Source: Anaerosacchariphilus polymeriproducens
GTDB taxonomy: Bacteria; Bacillota; Clostridia; Lachnospirales; Lachnospiraceae
Direction: 5' to 3'
Assembly: GCF_003363435.1 (NCBI RefSeq)
Contig: NZ_QRCT01000023.1
Location: 1 to 51,557, forward strand
Length of the DNA stretch: 51,557 nt
Shown here: positions 1 through 11,698 of the stretch, piece after piece
Position numbering within the stretch: the stretch's first letter is position 1
How the letters are laid out: the number at the start of each line of letters is the position of its first letter
The notes under the pieces: model-generated
Told to the model about the DNA's origin: nothing
Database searches by the model: none
The model's input: only the letters and a program-made list of their open reading frames with translations
Made by a program: the position numbers and the translations under genes

Positions 1-58
<58 letters not shown>

Positions 59-258
59 AAGTTTTTTCCTTCAGAATTTAGCTTGGCTAATTCTTCCGTC
101 GACTGTTTCCAGTCTTTACTGTTTTTTAGGTCGCGTTATAGTTATTTTTTAACTGTAACACTTGTTCTCTTTGAAATCTCTTTTGAATCTTTCAAGGTTG
201 TTTTCACTGTTTAATTATCAATGTTCTTTTCTGTCTTTTATTGCGACAGCTATAATAG

Positions 259-285
259 ATTATCACATCTTCAAGCTGTTGTCAA
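259..285 (-). promoter_or_regulatory. Putative promoter P2 of the rRNA operon
   Basis: On the minus strand a perfect -35 TTGACA (280-285) is followed after 15 bp by GATAAT (259-264). The short spacer weakens the call, but it sits between the stronger promoter at 344-372 and the 16S start, as in tandem rrn promoters. The remaining leader (59-258) shows no gene. Confidence 0.5.
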
Positions 286-343
286 CACTTTTTTTTCTTT
301 TGCTCGTTTTACATATTTCTATGTTTTTCGCGAGTAGATTTCT

Positions 344-372
344 ATAATACCATTTTACTTAATAATTGTCAA
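344..372 (-). promoter_or_regulatory. Promoter P1 of the rRNA operon
   Basis: On the minus strand TTGACA (367-372), a 17-bp spacer and TATTAT (344-349) form a near-consensus vegetative promoter about 290 bp upstream of 16S. No protein gene is credible between 59 and 449. Confidence 0.8.
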
Positions 373-449
373 ATACTTTTTTTAGCTTTTTGACAAAAAA
401 ATAATCTATACTTATATTATATAGAATATAAAAGTTAGAAAATAAAGAA

Positions 450-537
450 CGGAGAAAGAGGGATTTGAACCCTCGCGCCGCGCAAACGACCTATACCCTT
501 AGCAGGGGCACCTCTTCAGCCACTTGAGTATTTCTCC
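450..537 (-). tRNA. tRNA-Ser (anticodon GCT)
   Basis: The minus strand folds as a class II tRNA. The acceptor stem GGAGAAA/TTTCTCC pairs perfectly, the anticodon loop is CTGCTAA giving anticodon GCT, a long GC-rich variable arm follows, and the T arm is GAGGG-TTCAAAT-CCCTC. The discriminator base is G, as expected for serine tRNAs. The 3' CCA is not encoded. It lies between plsC and the rRNA promoters and may be co-transcribed into the rrn leader, since no terminator is evident after it. Confidence 0.95.
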
Positions 538-588
538 TGAATAAAATATTTTCCATTATGATATTATCTATATCGTAACGCAAAAATT

Positions 589-617
589 ATTATACTAAAA
601 CGTATACTGTTTGTCAA
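589..617 (-). promoter_or_regulatory. Promoter of tRNA-Ser
   Basis: On the minus strand a perfect TTGACA (612-617), a 17-bp spacer and a perfect TATAAT (589-594) lie about 50 bp upstream of the tRNA-Ser 5' end, starting just after the plsC stop. Confidence 0.85.
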
Positions 618-628
618 TCTGTTTTTTC

Positions 629-1339
629 TCAAATTTCTTCATTTTCTTTCAAAGCCTGATCAATCACTCTTTTAACATAGTTTGCAATTTCAACAGACTT
701 CATATTTTTATAATCATCATAATAAAGTGGTTTTAAGTATTGTATCTTAACTATAACCTTATCAATCTTATTACTATCAAATGGTTGGAAAGCATTTATT
801 AGTGCAACAGGTACAATTGGGCATTTAGCATTCATTGCACTTTTAAAGCTGCCTCCTTTAAATTCCCTTGTAAAATTTCCTTTAGATCTGGTACCTTCTG
901 CAAATATAATAAAATTCCTACCTTCTTTCACTTCTTTTGTGACCTGCATAATTATTTTCATTGATTTTCTAACATCTTCTCTATCAATTGCATATGCTCT
1001 CATACAAATAAATATCTGTTTTAAAAATGGAATATCTTCTACCTCTTTCTTCATAATAACAGAAAAAGGATGTGGATGTACATCCAAAAAAGCTAACACA
1101 TCATAAAGCCCTTGATGATTTGGAAACATAATATAACCATTTTCTTTTGGTATATTATCCAAACCTATTGCTTCTATTATAACACGCCCGCCTTTATTTG
1201 CTTTTTTTGTTCCCTTTTTTAATAAATCAAAACGTTGTTGCTCTGTATATTTTTTGGCTCTGCAATAAAAACATAATTTTATGAACCAAAATGGTGCAAA
1301 AAATAAATTTTTTAAAACCATTAAGATAATTCTATTCAT
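629..1339 (-). CDS. plsC: 1-acyl-sn-glycerol-3-phosphate acyltransferase (PlsC family)
   Basis: This 236-residue protein should transfer an acyl chain to lysophosphatidic acid to make phosphatidic acid at the inner face of the membrane. The catalytic HX4D motif is NHQGLYD, with His75 and Asp80. The EGTR substrate-binding motif is at 148-151 inside FAEGTRSKG. The hydrophobic N terminus (about residues 4-25) is a likely membrane anchor. The ATG has an AGAGG ribosome site seven bases upstream. It is the last gene of the leftward cluster behind the fumarase genes, separated by 56 bp, and co-transcription is possible. Acyl-chain specificity cannot be read from the sequence. Confidence 0.9.
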   Translation of the reverse strand: MNRIILMVLKNLFFAPFWFIKLCFYCRAKKYTEQQRFDLLKKGTKKANKGGRVIIEAIGLDNIPKENGYIMFPNHQGLYDVLAFLDVHPHPFSVIMKKEVEDIPFLKQIFICMRAYAIDREDVRKSMKIIMQVTKEVKEGRNFIIFAEGTRSKGNFTREFKGGSFKSAMNAKCPIVPVALINAFQPFDSNKIDKVIVKIQYLKPLYYDDYKNMKSVEIANYVKRVIDQALKENEEI

Positions 1340-1395
1340 AATAAATTCCTCTAATGTAAACTATCACTAATTATTATAACCACTTAATTAATTAT

Positions 1396-1947
1396 TTACT
1401 CTTTCTCATATTTAATAGATGCTGTATCGTATAAATTTTGTCCTTCTGTATCAATAACGACTATTACAGGAAAATTTTCTACTTCTAATTTTCTAATTGC
1501 TTCTGTACCTAAATCATCATATGCTATAATAGTTGATTTTTTTATACATTTTGATAATAAAGCTCCTGCACCGCCAACTGCAGCAAAATAAACAGCACCA
1601 TTATTAATGATTGAATCTTTTACTTCATCCGATCTTTTACCTTTTCCTATCATTCCTTTTAAACCTCTGTCTAATAAGACCGGCGTATATTTATCCATAC
1701 GACTTGCAGTTGTAGGTCCTGCAGAACCAATAGGCATACCTTCTCTAGCCGGAGTTGGTCCCATATAATAAATTATATTATTTTCTACATTAAAAGGAAT
1801 ATCTTTTCCTTCTTTTAAAGTTTCAATCATTCTTTTATGTGCAGCATCTCTTGCAGTATAAATTATACCCGTAATATATACATAATCTCCTGCTTTTAAT
1901 TTTTTTAATTCTTCACTTTTAATAGGCACACTTAAATACTTATCCAT
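1396..1947 (-). CDS. fumB: Class I fumarate hydratase, beta subunit
   Basis: This 183-residue protein matches the C-terminal half of iron-sulfur class I fumarases, which in many anaerobes is a separate polypeptide (FumB/TtdB type). With the alpha subunit it interconverts fumarate and malate in the cytoplasm. Family hallmarks visible are the N-terminal LKAGDYVYITGIIYTARDAA segment, a YMGPTPAR substrate loop and the GPTTASRMDKYTP block around residues 77-89. A strong AGAGG site precedes the ATG. The alpha gene lies 76 bp upstream, and the gap holds two DnaA boxes. An L(+)-tartrate dehydratase beta subunit is the main alternative, since the two families are hard to tell apart by eye. Confidence 0.87.
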   Translation of the reverse strand: MDKYLSVPIKSEELKKLKAGDYVYITGIIYTARDAAHKRMIETLKEGKDIPFNVENNIIYYMGPTPAREGMPIGSAGPTTASRMDKYTPVLLDRGLKGMIGKGKRSDEVKDSIINNGAVYFAAVGGAGALLSKCIKKSTIIAYDDLGTEAIRKLEVENFPVIVVIDTEGQNLYDTASIKYEKE

Positions 1948-1980
1948 AGTTATCCTCTTTTCATTAATAGATTATCATTA

Positions 1981-2012
1981 TTATCCACAATTTATCTAAC
2001 TTTTGTGGATAA
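1981..2012. promoter_or_regulatory. Inward-facing pair of perfect DnaA boxes between the fumarase genes
   Basis: TTATCCACA at 1981-1989 and its complement TGTGGATAA at 2004-2012 face each other across exactly 14 bp. The oriC palindrome at 13609-13640 has the same orientation and gap. The 76-bp space between the two fumarase genes holds little else. As RNA it could form a 10-bp stem, but it has no T run, so a terminator is unlikely. Confidence 0.75.
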
Positions 2013-2023
2013 CATACTCTAAA

Positions 2024-2866
2024 TTATATTTCTTTCTTAATATGTCTATTTACATGACAACATATATTAATTGCAACAGGTAATCCTGCTATATGTGTAG
2101 GATATGTATCTATATTTACAGCAAGTGCTGTAGTTGAACCACCAAGACCACCTGGACCAATTCCTAATTTATTCACTTTTTCCAGCATTTCTAGTTCTAA
2201 TTCTTTTATATATTCAATTTCTGAATGATCTCCTACCTGTCTTGTTAAAGCTTTTTTAGCCAAAATTGCACACTTTTCAAAAGTACCACCTACTCCAACC
2301 CCTACTACCATAGGAGGACATGCATTTGGACCTGCATCTTTCACTGCAGTTAAAATAGCATTTTTAACTCCTTCAATCCCATCAGATGGTTTTAACATGA
2401 AAATCCGACTCATATTTTCACTTCCAAAACCTTTTGGAGCAACTGTAATTTCTACCTTATTGCCAGGAACAATATTATAATGTATTACTGCCGGAGTATT
2501 ATCCTTTGTATTTTTCCTATATATAGGATCTTCTACAACAGATTTTCTTAGATATCCATTTATATATCCTCTTCTAACACCTTCATTGATGGCTTCCTCT
2601 AATATTCCCCCTTCAATATAAACTTCCTGACCTATTTCCATAAAAATAACGACCATTCCGGTATCTTGGCATATGGGTATCATCTCTTCTTTCGCTATTT
2701 TTAAATTTTTCTGCAATTGATTTAAAATCTGTTTTCCAAGAGGTGATTCTTCAGAATTCATAGCATTTTTCATTGCATGATCCATATCAGTAGATAAAAA
2801 ATGCGCAGCTTCAATACACATTTCTTCTATTGTATCTACTATCAAATTAACATTTACTTTTCTCAT
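2024..2866 (-). CDS. fumA: Class I fumarate hydratase, alpha subunit
   Basis: This 280-residue protein is the iron-sulfur half of a two-subunit class I fumarase. Cysteines that fit the [4Fe-4S] ligands are visible in three conserved blocks: IPICQDTGM, GPNACPPMVVGVGVGG and INICCHVN near the C terminus. The open frame extends upstream to an ATG at 2902, but the ATG at 2866 has a GAGG site six bases before it, so I chose 2866. It overlaps the end of the sugar kinase gene by 20 bases, which suggests translational coupling. L(+)-tartrate dehydratase alpha is the main alternative. Confidence 0.87.
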   Translation of the reverse strand: MRKVNVNLIVDTIEEMCIEAAHFLSTDMDHAMKNAMNSEESPLGKQILNQLQKNLKIAKEEMIPICQDTGMVVIFMEIGQEVYIEGGILEEAINEGVRRGYINGYLRKSVVEDPIYRKNTKDNTPAVIHYNIVPGNKVEITVAPKGFGSENMSRIFMLKPSDGIEGVKNAILTAVKDAGPNACPPMVVGVGVGGTFEKCAILAKKALTRQVGDHSEIEYIKELELEMLEKVNKLGIGPGGLGGSTTALAVNIDTYPTHIAGLPVAINICCHVNRHIKKEI

Positions 2867-3815
2867 TCTTTTCCTCATTTCTAATATAATTGATATATTC
2901 ATTTATTTTTTCTTTATTATAAGAAACTGAAGTTGTTCCTGTATATTGCACATTTATAGCTGCTATCGCGTTGGCGTATCTACAACATTCTTTATTACTT
3001 TTTTGTTTAATTAAAGCAGTTATAAAACCTGCGGCAAAACTGTCACCTGCTCCCGTCGTGTCCACAACACGAACATTTTTTACTCCTGGGATTATAAATT
3101 CTTCTTTTTCATTTTTAAAAAAGCAACCCTTTTCTCCTAATTTAATGATTACATTATTAACACCAGAATCCAAAAACTTTTCTGCCATATCTACTATATT
3201 ATTTTTTTTTGTTAATTTATATGCTTCTTCCCTATTAGGAAATATATAATCTATTTTTTTCAAAACACTTTCAATCTGTTGTAATTCTTTAAGCCAACCT
3301 GAACAAATTACATCAGCACAAATAGTAGCATTATCTTTATTAGCAGTTTCAACAACTTTTTGAATATTATCTAAATTGCGAAATGGTAAGGAACCAATAC
3401 TTGCTAATGATATTATTTTTGCAGATGGAATCATTTCATTATTAATATTATATGGAATATTTTGATTTGATTTTGGTGAAATAAATCTTCTTTGACCATT
3501 ATTATCTACTAACACAATTGCTTGTGATGTTTGACAATCAAATGTTAGAATCGATTCGAGAGATATATCTTGATCTTTTAATACACTTTTGACATAATTA
3601 CCATTATAATCATTACCAACTCCACATACTAATCGAACATTATTTGATAATTTTTTTAAATTTATTGCTTGATTCGCAGCATCACCACCTATTGATTTTT
3701 CAATTTTTTCAACTCTATATGTTTCTTCAGAGTTTGCAAATTTTTCAAAATCAAAACCTTTTATTATAGTATCTACACACGCAATTCCTATACATAATAC
3801 ACTTAATTGTTCCAT
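2847..3815 (-). CDS. PfkB-family carbohydrate kinase
   Basis: This 322-residue protein belongs to the ribokinase/PfkB fold and should phosphorylate a sugar or nucleoside with ATP in the cytoplasm. The N-terminal substrate-lid signature GGDAANQA and the C-terminal DTTGAGDSFAAGF motif, with the catalytic Asp and anion hole, are both present. A GTG at 3827, touching the upstream stop codon, is in frame, but the ATG at 3815 has a GGTG element at better spacing. It sits between a CmpB-type membrane protein and fumarase alpha. The substrate (fructose, ribose, adenosine or other) cannot be assigned from the motifs. Confidence 0.88.
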   Translation of the reverse strand: MEQLSVLCIGIACVDTIIKGFDFEKFANSEETYRVEKIEKSIGGDAANQAINLKKLSNNVRLVCGVGNDYNGNYVKSVLKDQDISLESILTFDCQTSQAIVLVDNNGQRRFISPKSNQNIPYNINNEMIPSAKIISLASIGSLPFRNLDNIQKVVETANKDNATICADVICSGWLKELQQIESVLKKIDYIFPNREEAYKLTKKNNIVDMAEKFLDSGVNNVIIKLGEKGCFFKNEKEEFIIPGVKNVRVVDTTGAGDSFAAGFITALIKQKSNKECCRYANAIAAINVQYTGTTSVSYNKEKINEYINYIRNEEKNEKSKC

Positions 3816-3827
3816 ATTTATCACCAC

Positions 3828-4661
3828 TTATCTTAACTTTTTATTTTTATAATACGATTTTAAGTTATCTAATACTTCTTGATAATTTTTTGATTTCATT
3901 CTTGGGAAAGCTTTCATTAATCGTTTATGTATTATATATTTTTTCTCAAACAATTTCCGGTAGCTTTCTTTCAATTGATAAATCTCTTGCTTTTTTTCAT
4001 CTAAATTTACTTTTATATTTCCAATATTATTTTTCCATTCATCACTAATTTCCATTATATCTACAACTCCATTAGATATATTTTCTCCCAGCTCATCTGA
4101 GATATATTTTAACTTTTTAGAAATTTCATTCATTAGAGAAAGTCTTTTATTTAATTCTAGAATAGCATTAATGGTCACAATTATATCAAAACAAAATGAA
4201 ATTATGATTAATGAAATTATGATAATGCCAATATTATATGGAATTAATTTTACAAAATAAGTAACAGCAGGATGTATGATTTGTATTATAGTAACACAAG
4301 CAATTCCCCACATTATAGAAAACTTCAAACAGATATATCCACATAAATTAAATGGCAAATCTGTATAATCCCACCAACTGTTATTAAAAACTTTTTTTAA
4401 TACAAATCCTGTTATAAATTCTATAATTGAGGTTAAAACTAAAGATCCAAGAAATAATATAACTAAATTCTCTTTTATCGGTTCTAATAATATAATTACA
4501 ACGAGTACTCCAAATCCATAAATAGGACAAAAAGGTCCATTTAAAAAACCCCTGTTTACAAATTTTCCTGTATTAAGTGTTGCATAAACTACTTCAATAC
4601 ACCAGCCTATAAATGAATAAATATAAAACAACCAAAGTATTTGATATATAGTATTTATCAT
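3828..4661 (-). CDS. CmpB-type putative ABC transporter permease family protein
   Basis: The first 150 residues form about five membrane segments and carry the family signature: FIGWCIEVVY early on, NRGFLNGPFCPIYGFG around residues 36-51, and a WWDYTDLPFNLCGYI block near residue 95. This resembles Pfam ABC_trans_CmpB. From about residue 170 the protein becomes a charged cytoplasmic coiled-coil tail. The start has a textbook AAGGAG site. It follows the gyrA terminator and opens the leftward cluster of kinase, fumarase and plsC genes. Members are common in Clostridia, but no biochemical function is firmly established, and there is no ATPase next to it. Confidence 0.75.
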   Translation of the reverse strand: MINTIYQILWLFYIYSFIGWCIEVVYATLNTGKFVNRGFLNGPFCPIYGFGVLVVIILLEPIKENLVILFLGSLVLTSIIEFITGFVLKKVFNNSWWDYTDLPFNLCGYICLKFSIMWGIACVTIIQIIHPAVTYFVKLIPYNIGIIIISLIIISFCFDIIVTINAILELNKRLSLMNEISKKLKYISDELGENISNGVVDIMEISDEWKNNIGNIKVNLDEKKQEIYQLKESYRKLFEKKYIIHKRLMKAFPRMKSKNYQEVLDNLKSYYKNKKLR

Positions 4662-4690
4662 AAGTACATCTCCTTGTTATATATTTATAG

Positions 4691-4737
4691 AACAAAAAAC
4701 AATCTAAAAATATTTTATCATATCTTTAGATTGTTTT
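4691..4737 (-). terminator. Rho-independent terminator after gyrA
   Basis: On the minus strand AAACAATCTAAA (4725-4736) pairs with TTTAGATTGTTT (4697-4708), and the second arm runs into a T-rich tract (TTTTTTG). It is correctly placed downstream of the gyrA stop. Confidence 0.75.
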
Positions 4738-4768
4738 CTCTACTTTATAAAATATTTTATTGATTATT

Positions 4769-7270
4769 TTAATTTTCTTGATTTAATTCTTCTTCAAGCT
4801 TTTTTAAAACTTCTTCTGTTAAATCCGGCGCACTATCTCTAACTTTAGCAATACTTGCAACCGTAATATCATTTTCCATATTAATTAATTTAACACCTGA
4901 TGTAATTCTACCAAGAATTGAAATATCTTTAATCATTAATCGAATTATAATGCCTTCAATTGTAATGATCATAATTTCATGATCCGGATTAACAGCTTTT
5001 ACGCCTACTACATTACCAGTTTTTTCAGTAATTTTATAACATTTTACACCTTTACCGCCACGGTTTTGAGATGTAAACTCATCCATCATGGTACGTTTAC
5101 CTAGACCTTTTTCTGAAATAATCAATAATGATTCTCCTTGAGTATGCATCTGCATACCGACAACTTCATCATTATCAGAAAGATTCATTCCACGTACACC
5201 CATTGATGTCCTTCCCGTAGGCCTTACATCTTGTTCATTAAATCTAATACATTGTCCATATTTTGTAACCAATATTATATCTTTTTCATTATTTGTAGAC
5301 TTAACTTCTATTAATTCATCCTCTTCACGAAGACTAATTGCAGCTAAACCTGTTTTTCTAACATTTGCATATTCAGTAATTGCTGTCTTTTTAACCAATC
5401 CTTTTTTCGTAGCCATAAATAGATATCTGCCTTCTTTATATTCCCTAATTGGTATTATAGCAGTTATCTTTTCTCCCGGTGTTAATTGAAGAAGATTAAT
5501 AATAGCTGTACCTCTGGCTGTACGACTTGCTTCAGGTATTTCATATGCCTTTAATCTATATACTTTACCTGTACTTGTAAAGAACATAATATAATGATGA
5601 GTTGTTGTCATTAACAAATCTTCAATGTAATCCTCATCTATTGTCTGCATTCCTTTAATACCTTTACCACCTCTATGCTGACTTTTAAAATTATCCACAG
5701 TCATTCTTTTTATATAACCTAATTTCGTCATGGCAATAACTGTATTTTCTTTCGGTATTAAATCTTCCATTGATAAATCATATTCATCAAAACCTATGGA
5801 TGTCCTTCTATCATCACCAAACTTTTCTGATATTATCATAATTTCTTCTCTTATCACACCTAAAAGTTTGTTTTCATCTGCCAGAATAGACTTTAACTCA
5901 GCTATTTTTTCCATTAACTCAAGATGTTCGCTTTCAAGTTTTTCTCTTTCTAATCCTGTCAATGCTCTTAACCTCATATCTGCAATAGCTTGAGCTTGAA
6001 CATCCGTTAAACCAAATCTTTCAATCAAACGGTTCTTTGCATCTTGTGTAGTCCTGGAAGACCTCATGATTTTAATAACTTCATCAATATTATCTAAAGC
6101 GATCAATAAACCTTGTAAAATATGATCTCTTTCTTCTGCTTTATTTAATTCATATTTAGTTCGTCTAGTTACTACATCTTTTTGATGTAATAAATAGTAA
6201 TTTAACATCTGATATAAATTAAGTACTTTTGGTTGATTATCAACAAGTGCAATCATAATTACCCCAAACGTATCTTGCAATTGTGTATGTTTAAATAATT
6301 GATTTAATAATACATTTGCACTGACATCTTTACGAAGCTCAATACAAATACGCATACCTTGTCTATCTGATTCATCTCTTAAATCAGTAATACCCTCAAT
6401 TTTTTTGTCTCTGACTAATTCTGCAATCTTTTCTATTAATCTTGCTTTATTTACCATATATGGTAACTCAGTAACAACAATTCTGTTTTTCCCATTTTGC
6501 ATTGGTTCAATATCTGTTACTGCACGAACTCTAATTTTTCCTCTACCTGTACGATAAGCCTGTTCAATACCATGAGTTCCTAATATCGTTGCTCCGGTAG
6601 GAAAATCAGGTCCTTTTATAATATCTAATAATTCATCAATTTCAGTATCTCTATTCTCATAAATTTGATTATCAATAATTTTAACTACAGCTGCAATTAT
6701 TTCTTTTAAATTATGCGGAGGAATATTCGTTGCCATTCCTACTGCAATACCAGTTGTACCATTAACTAATAGATTTGGAAATCTTGATGGCAGTACAGAA
6801 GGCTCTTTTTCTGTTTCATCAAAGTTTGGTACAAAATCAACAGTATCTTTATTTATATCAGCAAGCATTTCCATAGAAATTTTACTTAAACGTGCTTCTG
6901 TATAACGCATTGCCGCTGCTCCATCACCATCAACAGAACCAAAGTTTCCATGTCCATCAATCAATGGATATCTTGTCGACCATTGTTGTGCCATATTAAC
7001 TAATGCACCATAGATTGAACTATCTCCGTGTGGATGATATTTACCCATTGTATCACCAACGATACGAGCACATTTACGATGTGGTTTATCCGGTCCATTA
7101 TTTAATTCTATCATAGAAAAGAGAACTCTACGCTGAACAGGTTTTAATCCATCTCTTACATCCGGAAGTGCACGAGAAGCAATGACACTCATAGCATAAT
7201 CTATATAAGATGTCTCCATTGTTTTTATAAGATCTATGTCATGTACTTTATCAAATATTTTGTCATCCAT
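4769..7270 (-). CDS. gyrA: DNA gyrase subunit A
   Basis: This 833-residue protein is the DNA-cleaving subunit of gyrase (A2B2), which introduces negative supercoils. The catalytic tyrosine is Tyr123 in AAAMRYTEARLSK. The N terminus carries SYIDYAMSVIASRALPDVRD. The quinolone-determining loop reads HGDSSIYG: Ser84 matches E. coli Ser83, but Gly88 occupies the position of E. coli Asp87. The C-terminal beta-pinwheel contains the GyrA-box-like HRGGKG and a second NRGGKG. There is no acidic C-terminal tail. The gene follows gyrB by 60 bp in the usual dnaA-dnaN-recF-gyrB-gyrA order. A GGAGG site lies upstream of the ATG. Confidence 0.98.
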   Translation of the reverse strand: MDDKIFDKVHDIDLIKTMETSYIDYAMSVIASRALPDVRDGLKPVQRRVLFSMIELNNGPDKPHRKCARIVGDTMGKYHPHGDSSIYGALVNMAQQWSTRYPLIDGHGNFGSVDGDGAAAMRYTEARLSKISMEMLADINKDTVDFVPNFDETEKEPSVLPSRFPNLLVNGTTGIAVGMATNIPPHNLKEIIAAVVKIIDNQIYENRDTEIDELLDIIKGPDFPTGATILGTHGIEQAYRTGRGKIRVRAVTDIEPMQNGKNRIVVTELPYMVNKARLIEKIAELVRDKKIEGITDLRDESDRQGMRICIELRKDVSANVLLNQLFKHTQLQDTFGVIMIALVDNQPKVLNLYQMLNYYLLHQKDVVTRRTKYELNKAEERDHILQGLLIALDNIDEVIKIMRSSRTTQDAKNRLIERFGLTDVQAQAIADMRLRALTGLEREKLESEHLELMEKIAELKSILADENKLLGVIREEIMIISEKFGDDRRTSIGFDEYDLSMEDLIPKENTVIAMTKLGYIKRMTVDNFKSQHRGGKGIKGMQTIDEDYIEDLLMTTTHHYIMFFTSTGKVYRLKAYEIPEASRTARGTAIINLLQLTPGEKITAIIPIREYKEGRYLFMATKKGLVKKTAITEYANVRKTGLAAISLREEDELIEVKSTNNEKDIILVTKYGQCIRFNEQDVRPTGRTSMGVRGMNLSDNDEVVGMQMHTQGESLLIISEKGLGKRTMMDEFTSQNRGGKGVKCYKITEKTGNVVGVKAVNPDHEIMIITIEGIIIRLMIKDISILGRITSGVKLINMENDITVASIAKVRDSAPDLTEEVLKKLEEELNQEN

Positions 7271-7330
7271 TATAACTAATTTCCTCCATTCGCAATTTAA
7301 GTCAACCGACTAATCTATTGCTATTATGAA

Positions 7331-10361
<3,031 letters not shown>

Positions 10362-10365
<4 letters not shown>

Positions 10366-10568
10366 TTTACAATTTTAATTTCCTCTCCATCATATGAAAC
10401 AATATCTCCATCATAAAGCTTTTTTCCTCGTTGATATTCTATTGTTCCATTTACTTTTACTAAACCATCTTTAATAACTAACTTAGCAAACAGACCTGAT
10501 TCTACCAATCCAGCAGCTTTTAATGCCTGTCCTAGTTTTATAAATTCATCTCTTAATTTTATTTCCAT
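10362..10568 (-). CDS. yaaA: S4-domain RNA-binding protein, YaaA family
   Basis: A small protein of 68 residues from the preferred ATG at 10568, or 75 from an ATG at 10589. It consists almost wholly of an S4 RNA-binding domain: IKLGQALKAAGLVESG, then VKVNG and a GKKLYDGDIVSYDG strand-turn. Proteins of this type lie between dnaN and recF in most Firmicutes. The upstream ATG has no clear ribosome site, while the inner one has AGAG six bases before it. It overlaps recF by four bases. The molecular role of YaaA is not well defined. Confidence 0.88.
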
Positions 10569-10591
10569 TTTTATCTCTTTTCTATCCATAC

Positions 10592-11698
10592 TTATGATGC
10601 ATTAAAATTTACAGGAAGAATTAAATAAATATATTTTTCATTTTCATCTTTAATAAAACAAGGCGCTTTAGGATTAACAAGATATATAGTAACTTCCTCA
10701 TCTTCAATAACTCTTAATGCGTCAATTAAAAATTTAGGATTAAAGCCGATCAGGATATCTTTTCCCTCTTTAGAAATATCAATATCTTCATTCATAGAAC
10801 CTACAAAAGAATTAATTTTTAATTCCATAATTTCATCATTTATGTTTATAATAATAGGTTTTTTGTCCCCTTCTTTAACCAGGAGTGTTGCTCTGTCAAT
10901 ACAGCTTAATAATTCTTTTTTATTTACTTTAATCTTTGTTTCATAATCTGATGATAGCATTTGGGCAATTTTAAAATATTCTCCTTCAATCAATCTTGAA
11001 ACAACCATAGTATTATCAAATTCAAAAACTATATGATTTTTGGTAAAGAACATTTTTACTTCTTCATCAACTTCACCAGATAGAATTTTACTTATTTCAT
11101 TTAATGTTTTACCGGGTACTACTACTTTTTTGCTATCATATGACTCTTTTAATTCTATTTTTCTAATAGAAATTCTATGACCATCTAAAGAAACTACTTT
11201 TAACTCATTATCATTAATTTCAAATAATTCTCCTGTCATTAATTTATTAGTATCATTATCAGCAATTGAAAATATTGTTTGTCTAATAACTTCTTTCAGT
11301 GTAAATTGAGAAATAGTAATAAAATCAGATTTCTCTATATATGGTAAATATGAAAAATCTTCTCCTGATTTACCTACAATATTAAATTTCGCTTTTTCAC
11401 AAGTTATGACTGTTTTAAAATTGGAATCCGTTTCTATTACAACATCATTATCAGGTAACTTTCTTACAATTTCGGAAAAGATTTTGGCATCTAATGCAAT
11501 AATACCTTTTTCTATAATTTCGCCTTCAATTTTGGTTTCTATACCTAATTCCATATCATTTGCTGTTAATTTTATTTCATTTGTTGATGCATCAATCAGA
11601 ATACATTCCAGTATAGCCATTGTAGTTCTTGAGGGAACTGCCTTGGAAACAATATTAACACCATGTAATAATTTAGATTTTGAACATATAATTTTCAT
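10592..11698 (-). CDS. dnaN: DNA polymerase III sliding clamp (beta subunit)
   Basis: The 368-residue protein has the length and three-domain layout of beta clamps, from the N-terminal MKIICSKSKLLHGVNIVSKAV to the C-terminal LPVN segment. It forms a ring dimer that tethers polymerase III to DNA. It is second in the dnaA operon order, 273 bp after dnaA. The ribosome site (AGGGAG) and the ATG flank a DnaA-box match, TTATTCACA (minus strand, 11702-11710), in the translation-initiation region. Confidence 0.96.
   Translation of the reverse strand: MKIICSKSKLLHGVNIVSKAVPSRTTMAILECILIDASTNEIKLTANDMELGIETKIEGEIIEKGIIALDAKIFSEIVRKLPDNDVVIETDSNFKTVITCEKAKFNIVGKSGEDFSYLPYIEKSDFITISQFTLKEVIRQTIFSIADNDTNKLMTGELFEINDNELKVVSLDGHRISIRKIELKESYDSKKVVVPGKTLNEISKILSGEVDEEVKMFFTKNHIVFEFDNTMVVSRLIEGEYFKIAQMLSSDYETKIKVNKKELLSCIDRATLLVKEGDKKPIIININDEIMELKINSFVGSMNEDIDISKEGKDILIGFNPKFLIDALRVIEDEEVTIYLVNPKAPCFIKDENEKYIYLILPVNFNAS

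Noticed and set aside
162-347. A 61-codon frame upstream of the rRNA gene
   Set aside because: It lies on the strand opposite to the rRNA promoters, is Phe/Leu-rich and has no family features.
2971-3249. A 92-codon plus-strand frame across the sugar kinase gene
   Set aside because: Antisense to a gene with clear PfkB motifs. No ribosome site or domain.
5691-5699. Perfect DnaA box TTATCCACA in gyrA
   Set aside because: It lies in coding sequence of conserved residues and has no second box near it. Single matches are expected in such AT-rich DNA.
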